From Sterolibacterium sp964521075 (lineage in GTDB: Bacteria; Pseudomonadota; Gammaproteobacteria; Burkholderiales; Rhodocyclaceae): DNA of 23,278 nucleotides. The notes beneath the pieces are model-generated. The model made no database searches, was not told the origin of the DNA, and was given only the letters and a program-made list of their open reading frames with translations. Position numbers and translations under genes: made by a program. This document shows positions 6,683 through 13,620 of the stretch, piece after piece (positions within the stretch are counted from its first letter, which is position 1; every line of letters starts with the position of its first letter). Location: contig CAZFPI010000037.1 in NCBI GenBank assembly GCA_964521075.1, positions 1-23,278 on the forward strand, given 5' to 3'.

Positions 6683-7789
6683 TCAGATGATTTCCAGCTC
6701 CGCCCGCAAGGCTCCCGAACTACGCATGGCCTGGAGGATGGCGATGAGATCCTGCGGATTGGCCCCGATGGCGTTGAGTGCCTTGACGACTTCGGCCAGG
6801 CTGGCACCTCCCCGGACGTTCATCAGGGCTCCGGATTGTTGCTGGATGCTGATCTGGGCATTGCTGACTGCGGCCGTCTGCCCGCCGGCCAGCGGATTGG
6901 GCTGGCTGACGGCGTTATCCGAATTGATGGAAACGGTCAGGCTGCCGTGAGCCACGGCGCAGTTGTCGAGCGTGACGGCCTGGTTCATGACCACCGAGCC
7001 CGTCCGGCTGTTGATGATGACCCTGGCTGCCATCTGCGCCGGGGTGAGTGGCAAGGCTTCGAGGCGGCCGATGAAGGCCACCCGTTCATTGGCACTTTGC
7101 GGGGCACGGACGCGGACCTGGCGGCCATCCATGGCCGAGGCAGCATCCGGCACAGCCTGGTTGATGGCCTCGACCAGACGCTGTGCAGTCGTGAAATCTG
7201 TTTCCTTGAGCTCGAAATAGATGTATTCCCCTTCGCCCAGCGGGGTACTCACTTCGCGTTCTACCGTTGCCCCGCCGGTGATCCGGCCAACGGAAAGGTG
7301 ATTCACGGTGGTCTTCGAGCCTCCCGCAGAAGCTCCCGCGCCGCTGACGACGACATTGCCCTGCGCCATGGCATAAACCTGTCCGTCCGCACCCTTGAGC
7401 GGCGTCATGACCAATGTGCCGCCGCGCAGGGACTTGGCGTTACCCATGGAGGAAATCGTGATGTCGATCTGCTGGCCGGAACGGGCAAAAGGCGGCAGGC
7501 TGGCCGTGACCATGACGGCGGCAACGTTCTTGAGCTGGAGATTGGTTCCCGGCGGCAGGCTGACACCCATATTGGAGAGCATGTTGATGATGCTTTGCAC
7601 GGTAAACGGGGTCTGCGTCGTCTGGTCGCCGCTGCCATCGAGCCCCACGACCAGGCCGTAGCCGATCAGCTGGTTGCTGCGAACGCCGGCAACCGAGGCC
7701 AGATCCTTGACGCGCTCGGCCTGTGCGGGAGCAACGGACAAGACGGCCAGACAGGCGGCGATGATCCAGGAGGCGAATGCGCGCATCAT
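6683..7789 (-). CDS. flgI: FlgI, flagellar P-ring protein
   Basis: FlgI (368 residues, normal length) forms the periplasmic P-ring around the rod. A Sec signal peptide spans about residues 1-24 (basic start, hydrophobic core, cleavage expected after AQA before ERVKDLASV). The mature protein begins with the invariant ERVKDLASVAGVRSNQLIGYGLVVGLDGSGD block and later shows NVAAVMVTASLPPFARSGQQIDITISSMG, GGTLVMTPLKG, and a C-terminal SLAEVVKALNAIGANPQDLIAILQAM. The gene starts 7 bp after flgH with a GGGA ribosome-binding site. It has two adjacent ATG codons (7789, 7786), either of which could be used. Its chaperone FlgA is not in the window. Confidence 0.98.
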   Translation of the reverse strand: MMRAFASWIIAACLAVLSVAPAQAERVKDLASVAGVRSNQLIGYGLVVGLDGSGDQTTQTPFTVQSIINMLSNMGVSLPPGTNLQLKNVAAVMVTASLPPFARSGQQIDITISSMGNAKSLRGGTLVMTPLKGADGQVYAMAQGNVVVSGAGASAGGSKTTVNHLSVGRITGGATVEREVSTPLGEGEYIYFELKETDFTTAQRLVEAINQAVPDAASAMDGRQVRVRAPQSANERVAFIGRLEALPLTPAQMAARVIINSRTGSVVMNQAVTLDNCAVAHGSLTVSINSDNAVSQPNPLAGGQTAAVSNAQISIQQQSGALMNVRGGASLAEVVKALNAIGANPQDLIAILQAMRSSGALRAELEII

Positions 7790-7796
7790 CGTCCCT

Positions 7797-8459
7797 TCAG
7801 AAAGGCAGGAAGGACAGGAAGAAACGGCTCAGCCAGCCCATGGCCTGCGCCGAGTCGATGAAACCATTGGCCTTGTATTCGATGCGGGCATCGGCCACCT
7901 GGGTGGATTGCACGGTATTAGAAGCTGTCACGTTATTCGGATTGACCACGCCCGAGAAACGGATGAACTCATCGCCTTCCTTGAGGCCGATCTGCTTTTC
8001 GCCGGAAACGAGCAGATTGCCATTGGGCAGGACTTCGACAACGGTCACTGTCAGCGAGCTCGTGAAGTCGTTGGCTGAGGTGTTCTGCCCCTTGCCGTCG
8101 AAATTATTGGTATCCGATGCATTCAGGCTGAGCCCTTGCAGGCTCTTGCCCGGCAGGCCGCTAACGGTGGGGATGGCGGCGGTGATGCTGCCCGAGCGCG
8201 TCGTCTTGTTCTCGGAATTCTTTGAAGCCGTCGTCTTTTCGGCGATGTTGATGGTGATGGTGTCGCCCACGAAGCGGGCGCGACGATCCTCAAACAGGGG
8301 GCGGGCCGAGGCCACGTTGTAAATCGTCCCGTTTTTTGGCGGTGCGTAATTGCGCGGCTCGGGGCGCGCCGTCATGGGCTGGTGCACATTGGTCGGCGGC
8401 ACGGTTGTCGCACAGGCGGCCAGCAGCAGAATCGAACCGGTGATTGCCAGCGTTTTCAT
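7797..8459 (-). CDS. flgH: FlgH, flagellar L-ring lipoprotein
   Basis: FlgH (220 residues) forms the outer-membrane L-ring bushing. The N-terminus is a lipoprotein signal with lipobox LAAC, cysteine at residue 16. Family motifs include NGTIYNVASARPLFEDRRARFVGDTITINIAEKTTASK, the central SLTVTVVEVLPNGNLLVSGEKQIGLKEGDEFIRFSGVVNPNNV, and the C-terminal WLSRFFLSFLPF, which is nearly diagnostic. It sits between flgG (24-bp gap) and flgI (7-bp gap) in the canonical order and has normal length. Confidence 0.98.
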   Translation of the reverse strand: MKTLAITGSILLLAACATTVPPTNVHQPMTARPEPRNYAPPKNGTIYNVASARPLFEDRRARFVGDTITINIAEKTTASKNSENKTTRSGSITAAIPTVSGLPGKSLQGLSLNASDTNNFDGKGQNTSANDFTSSLTVTVVEVLPNGNLLVSGEKQIGLKEGDEFIRFSGVVNPNNVTASNTVQSTQVADARIEYKANGFIDSAQAMGWLSRFFLSFLPF

Positions 8460-8483
8460 GAGCTTGTTCTTGACATTCTCACA

Positions 8484-9266
8484 TCAGAGGCTGGAGAGCT
8501 TGGCCAGCATCTGGTCGGTTGTCGAAATGACCTTGGAATTCATTTCGTAGGCGCGCTGGGTCTGGATCATGGTTACCAGCTCTTCGGCCGCATTGACATT
8601 GGAGGCTTCCACATAATTCTGGTTGAGCAGGCCCGTGCCGTTCGTCCCCGGCGTGTTCGGAGTCGGCGTGCCGCTCGATGCGGTTTCGACAAAGAAATTC
8701 TCGCCCACACTCTGCAGGCCAGAAGGATTGACGAAGCTGGCAATCTGTATCGTGCCGATCTGGGTCGGCGAAGTCGCCCCAGCCTGTTTGACGGAAACCA
8801 CGCCATCCCGGCCAATGGTGATCGACACGGCATCTGCCGGAATGGTCAGGGCGGGCGAAACCGGATAGCCGCTGGAGGTCACGACCTGCCCTGTGCTGTC
8901 TTTCTGGAAAGAGCCATCGCGGGTATAGGCCAGCGTCCCGTCCGGCATCTGTATCTGGAAGAAGCCCTGGCCATTGATCGCCACATCCAGGGAATTACCG
9001 GTCAGGTTCATGTTTCCCTGAGTAAAAATTTTCTCCGTCGCCACAGGTCGCACCCCCGTGCCCAGCTGCAGGCCCGAAGGAATCGTCGTTTGCTGGGAGG
9101 ACTGCGCCCCGGGCTGACGCAGCGTCTGGTACAGCAAATCCTCGAACACCGCGCGGGAACGCTTGAAGCCGTTGGTGCTGATGTTGGCGAGGTTATTGGA
9201 GATGTTGTCGAGCTGTGTCTGCTGGGCATCGAGACCCGTCTTGGCGATCCAGAGCGAACGTATCAT
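8484..9266 (-). CDS. flgG: FlgG, flagellar distal rod protein
   Basis: FlgG (260 residues) builds the distal rod. The sequence is typical: N-terminal MIRSLWIAKTGLDAQQTQLD, the rod/hook signature NISNNLANISTNGFKRSRAVFEDLLYQ, the DVAINGQGFFQIQMPDGTLAYTRDGSF block, and the C-terminal NYVEASNVNAAEELVTMIQTQRAYEMNSKVISTTDQML segment. The length is standard with no insertion. It follows flgF after 19 bp and precedes flgH by 24 bp. Confidence 0.98.
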   Translation of the reverse strand: MIRSLWIAKTGLDAQQTQLDNISNNLANISTNGFKRSRAVFEDLLYQTLRQPGAQSSQQTTIPSGLQLGTGVRPVATEKIFTQGNMNLTGNSLDVAINGQGFFQIQMPDGTLAYTRDGSFQKDSTGQVVTSSGYPVSPALTIPADAVSITIGRDGVVSVKQAGATSPTQIGTIQIASFVNPSGLQSVGENFFVETASSGTPTPNTPGTNGTGLLNQNYVEASNVNAAEELVTMIQTQRAYEMNSKVISTTDQMLAKLSSL

Positions 9267-9285
9267 GGGGAGCTATCCGGAAAAA

Positions 9286-10026
9286 TCAGAGATTGGAGAT
9301 GACCTGCGCCGCCGACTGGTCATTGGAAGATGCCGTCGACAGGAGTTTCATCTGCATTTCAAACTGCCGCGCGAGCGAAATCATGCTGACCATCTGCTCG
9401 ACGGGATTGACGTTGCTGCCTTCGAGGTAGCCGCTGGCGATACGGACATTCGCATCGGCATCCGCCGCACTGCCCTCTTTCAGGCGAAACAAACCATCCG
9501 CCCCGCGCACGAGATCGGTTTCGGCAGGGTTGGCCAGCTTGATCCGGCCAATGGCATTGACCGTGTTCTGCGCGCCGGTCTGGGGGATCACCGAAACACT
9601 GCCGTCGTCTCCGATGGAAATCTTGACGTCCGGCGGCACACTGATCGGCCCGCCATCGCCTTGCACCGGCAAACCATTCCTCGCCTGCAAGACACCATTC
9701 ACATCCAGCTGCAGGCTGCCACTTCGCGTATAAGCCTCGCCGCCATCGGGCAGGGCCACAGCGATCCAGCCCTGGCCTTGCACGGCGATATCCAGCACCC
9801 GCCCGGTCGATTGCATCGGGCCAGGCTGGAAATTGGTGTGCGTGCTGGCATCAACAGCAAAGGCGCGGGTCGGCAGGGCGGACGACTGGATCTGCACGGC
9901 GCGCAGCCGGTGTTCCTCGGCGCGATAGCCCGTCGTGGAAAGATTGGCCAGATTGTTTGCCACCGCCGCCTGCCGGCTCATCGTTTGCGATGCGCCGGAC
10001 AAGGCGGTGTAGATCAGACGATCCAT
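9286..10026 (-). CDS. flgF: FlgF, flagellar proximal rod protein
   Basis: FlgF (246 residues) is a rod protein related to FlgG. It opens with MDRLIYTALSGASQTMSRQAAVANNLANLSTTGYRAEEH, where ANNLANLSTTGYRAE is the rod/hook family signature. It then has DIAVQGQGWIAVALPDGGEAYTRSGSL and a C-terminal SGYLEGSNVNPVEQMVSMISLARQFEMQMKLLST helix. The start MDRLIY and the GQGWIAV wording separate FlgF from FlgG. Normal length, 22 bp after flgE and 19 bp before flgG. Confidence 0.97.
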   Translation of the reverse strand: MDRLIYTALSGASQTMSRQAAVANNLANLSTTGYRAEEHRLRAVQIQSSALPTRAFAVDASTHTNFQPGPMQSTGRVLDIAVQGQGWIAVALPDGGEAYTRSGSLQLDVNGVLQARNGLPVQGDGGPISVPPDVKISIGDDGSVSVIPQTGAQNTVNAIGRIKLANPAETDLVRGADGLFRLKEGSAADADANVRIASGYLEGSNVNPVEQMVSMISLARQFEMQMKLLSTASSNDQSAAQVISNL

Positions 10027-10048
10027 GGTTCAGTCCTCAAGCCGGGGA

Positions 10049-11641
10049 TCAGCGCAGATTCACCAGCGTCTGCATGACCTGATCCTGTGTCTTGATGGTC
10101 TGTGCATTGGATTGATAGGTTCGCTGGGCGGTGATCATGTTCACCAGCTCCTGCGTCAGGTCGACGTTGGAATCCTCGACCGAGCCCGACTGCACGACAC
10201 CCAGATTGCCTGTTCCCGGGCCACCCGGAATCGGCGAGCCGGACTCGGAAGTCTCCGCCCACTGGTTGTTCCCCAGCGATTGCAGGCCGTTTGGGTTATT
10301 GAAATTACAAAGCACCAGCTGCCCCATGTTGCGTGACTTACCGTTGGAGTACCGCCCCTGCACCGTACCGTCGGGCGACACACTCATGCCGGAGAGCTTG
10401 CCGGAGGTATAGCCATCCTGCACCAGCTGGTTCGTGCCAAAGGGAATCCCGTACTGGGTGGTTCCAGTCAGATCCAGATCAAACGCCAGCGGCGTGTTGG
10501 CCCCCGTCGAAACATCGAAACTCTGGACCAGCATGGCCCCCGGTGAAGGGCTCGTGAGCACCCCGGCTGCATTGAAGACCAGACGGGTCGGGCCGGCAGG
10601 CTGGCCGCTTTCCAGCGAGGTATACAAATCCCACTGCCCTGGCATGGCCGTCTTGATGTAATACAGGGACAAGGTATGCGGATTCCCCAGCGAATCATAG
10701 ACAGTCTGGGCGGTCGAGGCCGTGTAGCCATTGACATTGCTGCTGCTGAAATTCACCCCGGCGGTGGCGATGGGCGCGCCCTTCACGGCAAAGGTGCTCG
10801 CATACCCCGTATTCCCGGCAACGGCCGACAGGGCAACACTCGACCCGGTGCCGACCAGACGCGAACTGACGATCAGCTGGCCCGAGCCATCCACGCTCAC
10901 ATCGACTGCCGCCGGGGCAGTCAGTGCCGTGTTGGTCGCTGTCTGGATCGCCGCTGCCAGAGCCCCCGGCGAGGTATAGCTGGTCGCCGGGGCAACAGGC
11001 GCGGGAATGGTGACATTCACCGGCCCGGCTCCATCCACATTGATGGTGAATTGGTCATTCACCCCCACGGTGGGCGTATAGGGGTAACTTGCCGCACCAT
11101 TGGAGACTGCCGTGCCGTAAGTGACCGATACCGGCAGGGTGGCGCGGGAATCGAGGTTGGCCTGGATCTGGCTTTTGGTTGTCGCCACCGGCGGGATGGC
11201 GGTGTTATTGATCTGCAAGGGCACGATACGGCCCGGAACGATCACGCCACTGACCGGATCAGCGGCATAACCCGTCAGTTTCAGGCCCTGGTTATTGATG
11301 ACATAGCCTTCCTTGTTCAGCATGTACTGGCCGTTACGCGTATAGGTGACCGTGCCGTTGTTATCCAGACGGAACATGCCCGCCCCGTTGATGGCGACAT
11401 CCAGCGGGTTATTGGTGGTTGTCAGGTTGCCCTGGGTGAAAACCTGTTTCACGCCGGAGACAGAGGAACCGATCCCGACCGACCCCGTGCCCCCGCCCTG
11501 CATGGATGCGGCATAGGCATCGGCAAACTGAACCCCTGCCGATTTGAAGCCCACCGTGCTGGAGTTGGCGATATTGTTACCGATGGCGTTGAGTGCGGAC
11601 GAGGAAGCGTTGAGGCCGCTGAGTGCTTGCTGAAAGCTCAT
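10049..11641 (-). CDS. flgE: FlgE, flagellar hook protein with an extra surface module
   Basis: FlgE (530 residues) forms the hook; the Salmonella protein is 403 residues. The N-terminal domain is typical: MSFQQALSGLNASSSALNAIGNNIANSSTVGFKSAGVQFADAY, then FTQGNLTTTNNPLDVAINGAGMFRL. The C-terminus has GSVEDSNVDLTQELVNMITAQRTYQSNAQTIKTQDQVMQTLVNLR. The extra length is partly explained by a module at about residues 186-290 (positions 10772-11086) starting GVNDQFTINVDG and containing GALAAAIQTATNT and SGQLIVSSRLVGTGSSVALS. It closely parallels the two modules in FlgK. A strong AGGAG ribosome-binding site lies 6 bases upstream of the ATG. Confidence 0.97.
   Translation of the reverse strand: MSFQQALSGLNASSSALNAIGNNIANSSTVGFKSAGVQFADAYAASMQGGGTGSVGIGSSVSGVKQVFTQGNLTTTNNPLDVAINGAGMFRLDNNGTVTYTRNGQYMLNKEGYVINNQGLKLTGYAADPVSGVIVPGRIVPLQINNTAIPPVATTKSQIQANLDSRATLPVSVTYGTAVSNGAASYPYTPTVGVNDQFTINVDGAGPVNVTIPAPVAPATSYTSPGALAAAIQTATNTALTAPAAVDVSVDGSGQLIVSSRLVGTGSSVALSAVAGNTGYASTFAVKGAPIATAGVNFSSSNVNGYTASTAQTVYDSLGNPHTLSLYYIKTAMPGQWDLYTSLESGQPAGPTRLVFNAAGVLTSPSPGAMLVQSFDVSTGANTPLAFDLDLTGTTQYGIPFGTNQLVQDGYTSGKLSGMSVSPDGTVQGRYSNGKSRNMGQLVLCNFNNPNGLQSLGNNQWAETSESGSPIPGGPGTGNLGVVQSGSVEDSNVDLTQELVNMITAQRTYQSNAQTIKTQDQVMQTLVNLR
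10772..11086 (-). repeat. FlgE surface module (same family as the two FlgK modules)
   Basis: Encodes FlgE residues about 186-290. Shared landmarks with the FlgK copies are GV(N/S)D(Q/R)F, I-(V/L)DG, Y(T)S or YT followed by ALA-(A/Q)(I/V/L)QT, a GQL/GRL-V-S strand, and G-(S/A)-(V/I)-L near the end, plus NTGY versus NTGF in FlgK copy 1. Confidence 0.68.
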
Positions 11642-11654
11642 GATCTTCTCCTGA

Positions 11655-12395
11655 CTAGAGTATCTGCTTGACGTCGGCGAGGCTGGCGATGGTGTCTTGC
11701 TTGCCTACCGTCAGTGTGATCCCCTGGCTACCCTTGGTCACACTGCTTACTGCACCATATTCAAGAACCGTGCCAGTTACCTTGTTCGTCCCCTGTTTTG
11801 CCGCCAGGCTGATGGTGTATTGGCCATCCGCTGCCGTCGCCCCGCTTTCTGTCGTGCCATCCCAGGTGAAATTCGTCGCCCCGGCTTCTTGTGCACCCAG
11901 TTCGAGGGTACGCACCACCAGACCATTGGCGTCCTTGATACTGACCGTCACCTGGTCTGCCGCGTTGTCGAGCTCGACGCCGCCCGCTGCCTTGCCCCCC
12001 GAGAGAGTCAGGTTTTTGCCCGGAACCAGCACCACCCGGCCAACCATGGCAGCCGCCTGCATGGTCTGGCTGTCAGACGTATTGGAGAGCATGTGCTGCA
12101 AGGTGGCATTGAGCTTGGTGATGCCATCGACCGTGCTGATCTGCGCCATCTGCGAAGTCATCTGCGCGTTATCCATGGGGTTGAGCGGGTCCTGGTTCTT
12201 GAGCTGCGTGGTCAGCAGCTTGAGAAAAGTATCCTGCTGGTTCATTGCAGCACTGGCACTATCGGCTTTGCCGCCCGAGCCTGCACCGCTTGCCGCCTTG
12301 GTGAATTTTTTTGCCGCTGCGGCAGACTGATTGGCTTCGTTGATCGACGTGTAAATCGCCGAGGAACCGCTGGTATCGACGCCCATGGTGGCCAT
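11655..12395 (-). CDS. flgD: FlgD, hook-capping/scaffold protein
   Basis: FlgD (246 residues) caps the growing hook and is needed for FlgE polymerisation. The diagnostic N-terminal block is QQDTFLKLLTTQLKNQDPLNPMDNAQ followed by TSQMAQISTVDGITKLN. The C-terminal half (about residues 120-246) has the beta-rich FlgD pattern: VGRVVLVPGKNLTLSGG, FTWDGTTESGATAADGQYTISL, and a closing VSSVTKGSQGITLTVG. A Ser/Ala-rich linker precedes the conserved block. It starts at ATG 12395 with an AAGGAG ribosome-binding site, 18 bp after flgC, and flgE follows after 13 bp. Confidence 0.97.
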   Translation of the reverse strand: MATMGVDTSGSSAIYTSINEANQSAAAAKKFTKAASGAGSGGKADSASAAMNQQDTFLKLLTTQLKNQDPLNPMDNAQMTSQMAQISTVDGITKLNATLQHMLSNTSDSQTMQAAAMVGRVVLVPGKNLTLSGGKAAGGVELDNAADQVTVSIKDANGLVVRTLELGAQEAGATNFTWDGTTESGATAADGQYTISLAAKQGTNKVTGTVLEYGAVSSVTKGSQGITLTVGKQDTIASLADVKQIL

Positions 12396-12413
12396 GTTCT
12401 TCTCCTTCGGGGA

Positions 12414-12818
12414 TTACTGGCCGATGGCCAGGGTTTTCAGCAAAAGCTGCTTGGCGGTGTTCATCATTTCGGCATTGGTCTGGTAAGAGCGTGAAGCCGA
12501 GATCATGTTCACCATTTCCTCCACCACATTCACATTGGGCATGTTCACATAGCCCTGTTCATTGGCAGCGGGATTATTCGGCTCATAAATCTGGCGAAGC
12601 GGCGCGGCACTATCGACCACCTGGGTCACACGCACCCCCTGCCCGCCCTCCTTGCCCATGGGAACCGCAGCAAAAACGACCTGCTTGGCGCGATAAGGCT
12701 GCCCGTCGGCCCCGGCCACGCTATCGGCATTGGCCAGATTGCTGGAGACGGCATTGAGCCGCGCCGATTGTGCGTTCATGGCCGAACCGGCAATGCTGAA
12801 GACGTTGAAAACACTCAT
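12414..12818 (-). CDS. flgC: FlgC, flagellar proximal rod protein
   Basis: FlgC (134 residues, normal length) is a proximal rod subunit. It has MSVFNVFSIAGSAMNAQSARLNAVSSNLANADSVAGADGQPYRAKQV and ends with GYVNMPNVNVVEEMVNMISASRSYQTNAEMMNTAKQLLLKTLAIGQ, the family's two helical ends. An AGGGGG ribosome-binding site precedes the ATG. It lies 22 bp downstream of flgB and 18 bp upstream of flgD. Confidence 0.98.
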   Translation of the reverse strand: MSVFNVFSIAGSAMNAQSARLNAVSSNLANADSVAGADGQPYRAKQVVFAAVPMGKEGGQGVRVTQVVDSAAPLRQIYEPNNPAANEQGYVNMPNVNVVEEMVNMISASRSYQTNAEMMNTAKQLLLKTLAIGQ

Positions 12819-12840
12819 GATTTCACCCCCTCAAGCATCA

Positions 12841-13245
12841 TCATGGCTGCACGGCCAGGCTCATCGTTTTGAGCTTGCTATTGATGAAGGTCAGCATGGC
12901 TTCCATCTGCAGGGCATTCTCGGCAAAGGCGGCACGCTCGGTATCCATATTCACCGTATTTCCATCCACGCTGGATTGCTGCTCGCCGCGATACATCACC
13001 GCCGCGCCAAAGCGGTTGCCGCCCTGGGCTGACATATGCCCTGCCGCCGTCTTTTCCAGCGACAAGGCACTGCCCTGCGTTCTGCCCAGCGCGCCGTTCA
13101 ATGCCGACTTGAAGTCGACATCCCGTGCCTTGTAGTTGGGCGTATCCGCATTGGCGATATTGGATGCGAGCAGTTCCTGACGCCAGACGCGCAGATTGAG
13201 CGCGGTCTGGTTGAACTTCAAATCCTGGTCGAGACGATTCAACAT
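12841..13245 (-). CDS. flgB: FlgB, flagellar proximal rod protein (first gene of the operon)
   Basis: FlgB (134 residues from the chosen start) is a proximal rod protein. I start at the ATG at 13245 (MLNRLDQDLKFNQTALNLR) because this is the normal FlgB N-terminus and a GGAG site lies 5 bases upstream; an in-frame start 36 bp further up would run into the promoter region. The signature RQELLASNIANADTPNYKARDVDFKSAL is clear, as is the C-terminal GNTVNMDTERAAFAENALQMEAMLTFINSKLK. It is the first gene of the flg unit, with a sigma-54-like promoter about 40-55 bp upstream. flgA and flgM, which often sit next to flgB, are absent. Confidence 0.97.
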   Translation of the reverse strand: MLNRLDQDLKFNQTALNLRVWRQELLASNIANADTPNYKARDVDFKSALNGALGRTQGSALSLEKTAAGHMSAQGGNRFGAAVMYRGEQQSSVDGNTVNMDTERAAFAENALQMEAMLTFINSKLKTMSLAVQP

Positions 13246-13284
13246 GAGAGCTCCGGACAGCCAAAGATTGACTGCCCTCACTCA

Positions 13285-13300
13285 TGCAGGATTCGTGCCA
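13285..13300 (-). promoter_or_regulatory. Predicted sigma-54 (-24/-12) promoter for flgB operon
   Basis: On the minus strand the sequence reads TGGCACGAATCCTGCA: a full -24 TGGCACG and a -12 CTGCA (consensus TTGCA, one difference), with GG and GC separated by 10 bases. It starts 2 bp after the stop of the small gene at 13303 and predicts a transcript start near 13275, giving flgB a leader of about 30 nt. Confidence 0.72.
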
Positions 13301-13302
13301 CC

Positions 13303-13611
13303 TCAGTCAGAGAAGAAATAAGAAGACGAGCGCACCTGCCCTGCCCCGATCTCCACCCGGCAACCAAAGCGGCCAAAAGTGCCGGACTCGACGAGATAGC
13401 GCGTTCCGGAATCCTGCGAGACGGAAAAAGCCGGGCCAAGATCGTTCGCCCGCGCGAAACGCAGCAAGGCTTCGAGCGTCATCCCCGGCGGCATCTGCTC
13501 GCACAATTTCCGGACACGGCTTTCTGCCGTCATGAAATTCAGGGAGCAGAAGGCCACGCCGGTAACGGCCACACCCAGCACAGCCCAGCGCAGGAAGCGT
13601 CCTGTCTTCAT
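13303..13611 (-). CDS. Small membrane-anchored protein of unknown function, end of the pdh operon
   Basis: A 102-residue protein. It has a basic start (MKTGRFLR), one hydrophobic segment at about residues 9-26 that could be an uncleaved anchor or a signal peptide, and then a soluble part, probably periplasmic. The soluble part contains two cysteines (about residues 37 and 84) that could pair. Visible text includes SRVRKLCEQMPPGMTLEALLRFA and RFGCRVEIGAGQV. No lipobox is present: the residue before Cys22 is Phe. I do not recognise a family with known function. The start lies 9 bp after lpdA, and its AGGGG ribosome-binding site overlaps the lpdA stop codon, so translation is probably coupled to the pdh operon. 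The flgB promoter begins directly after its stop. Confidence 0.75.
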   Translation of the reverse strand: MKTGRFLRWAVLGVAVTGVAFCSLNFMTAESRVRKLCEQMPPGMTLEALLRFARANDLGPAFSVSQDSGTRYLVESGTFGRFGCRVEIGAGQVRSSSYFFSD

Positions 13612-13620
13612 GCCAGCCCC

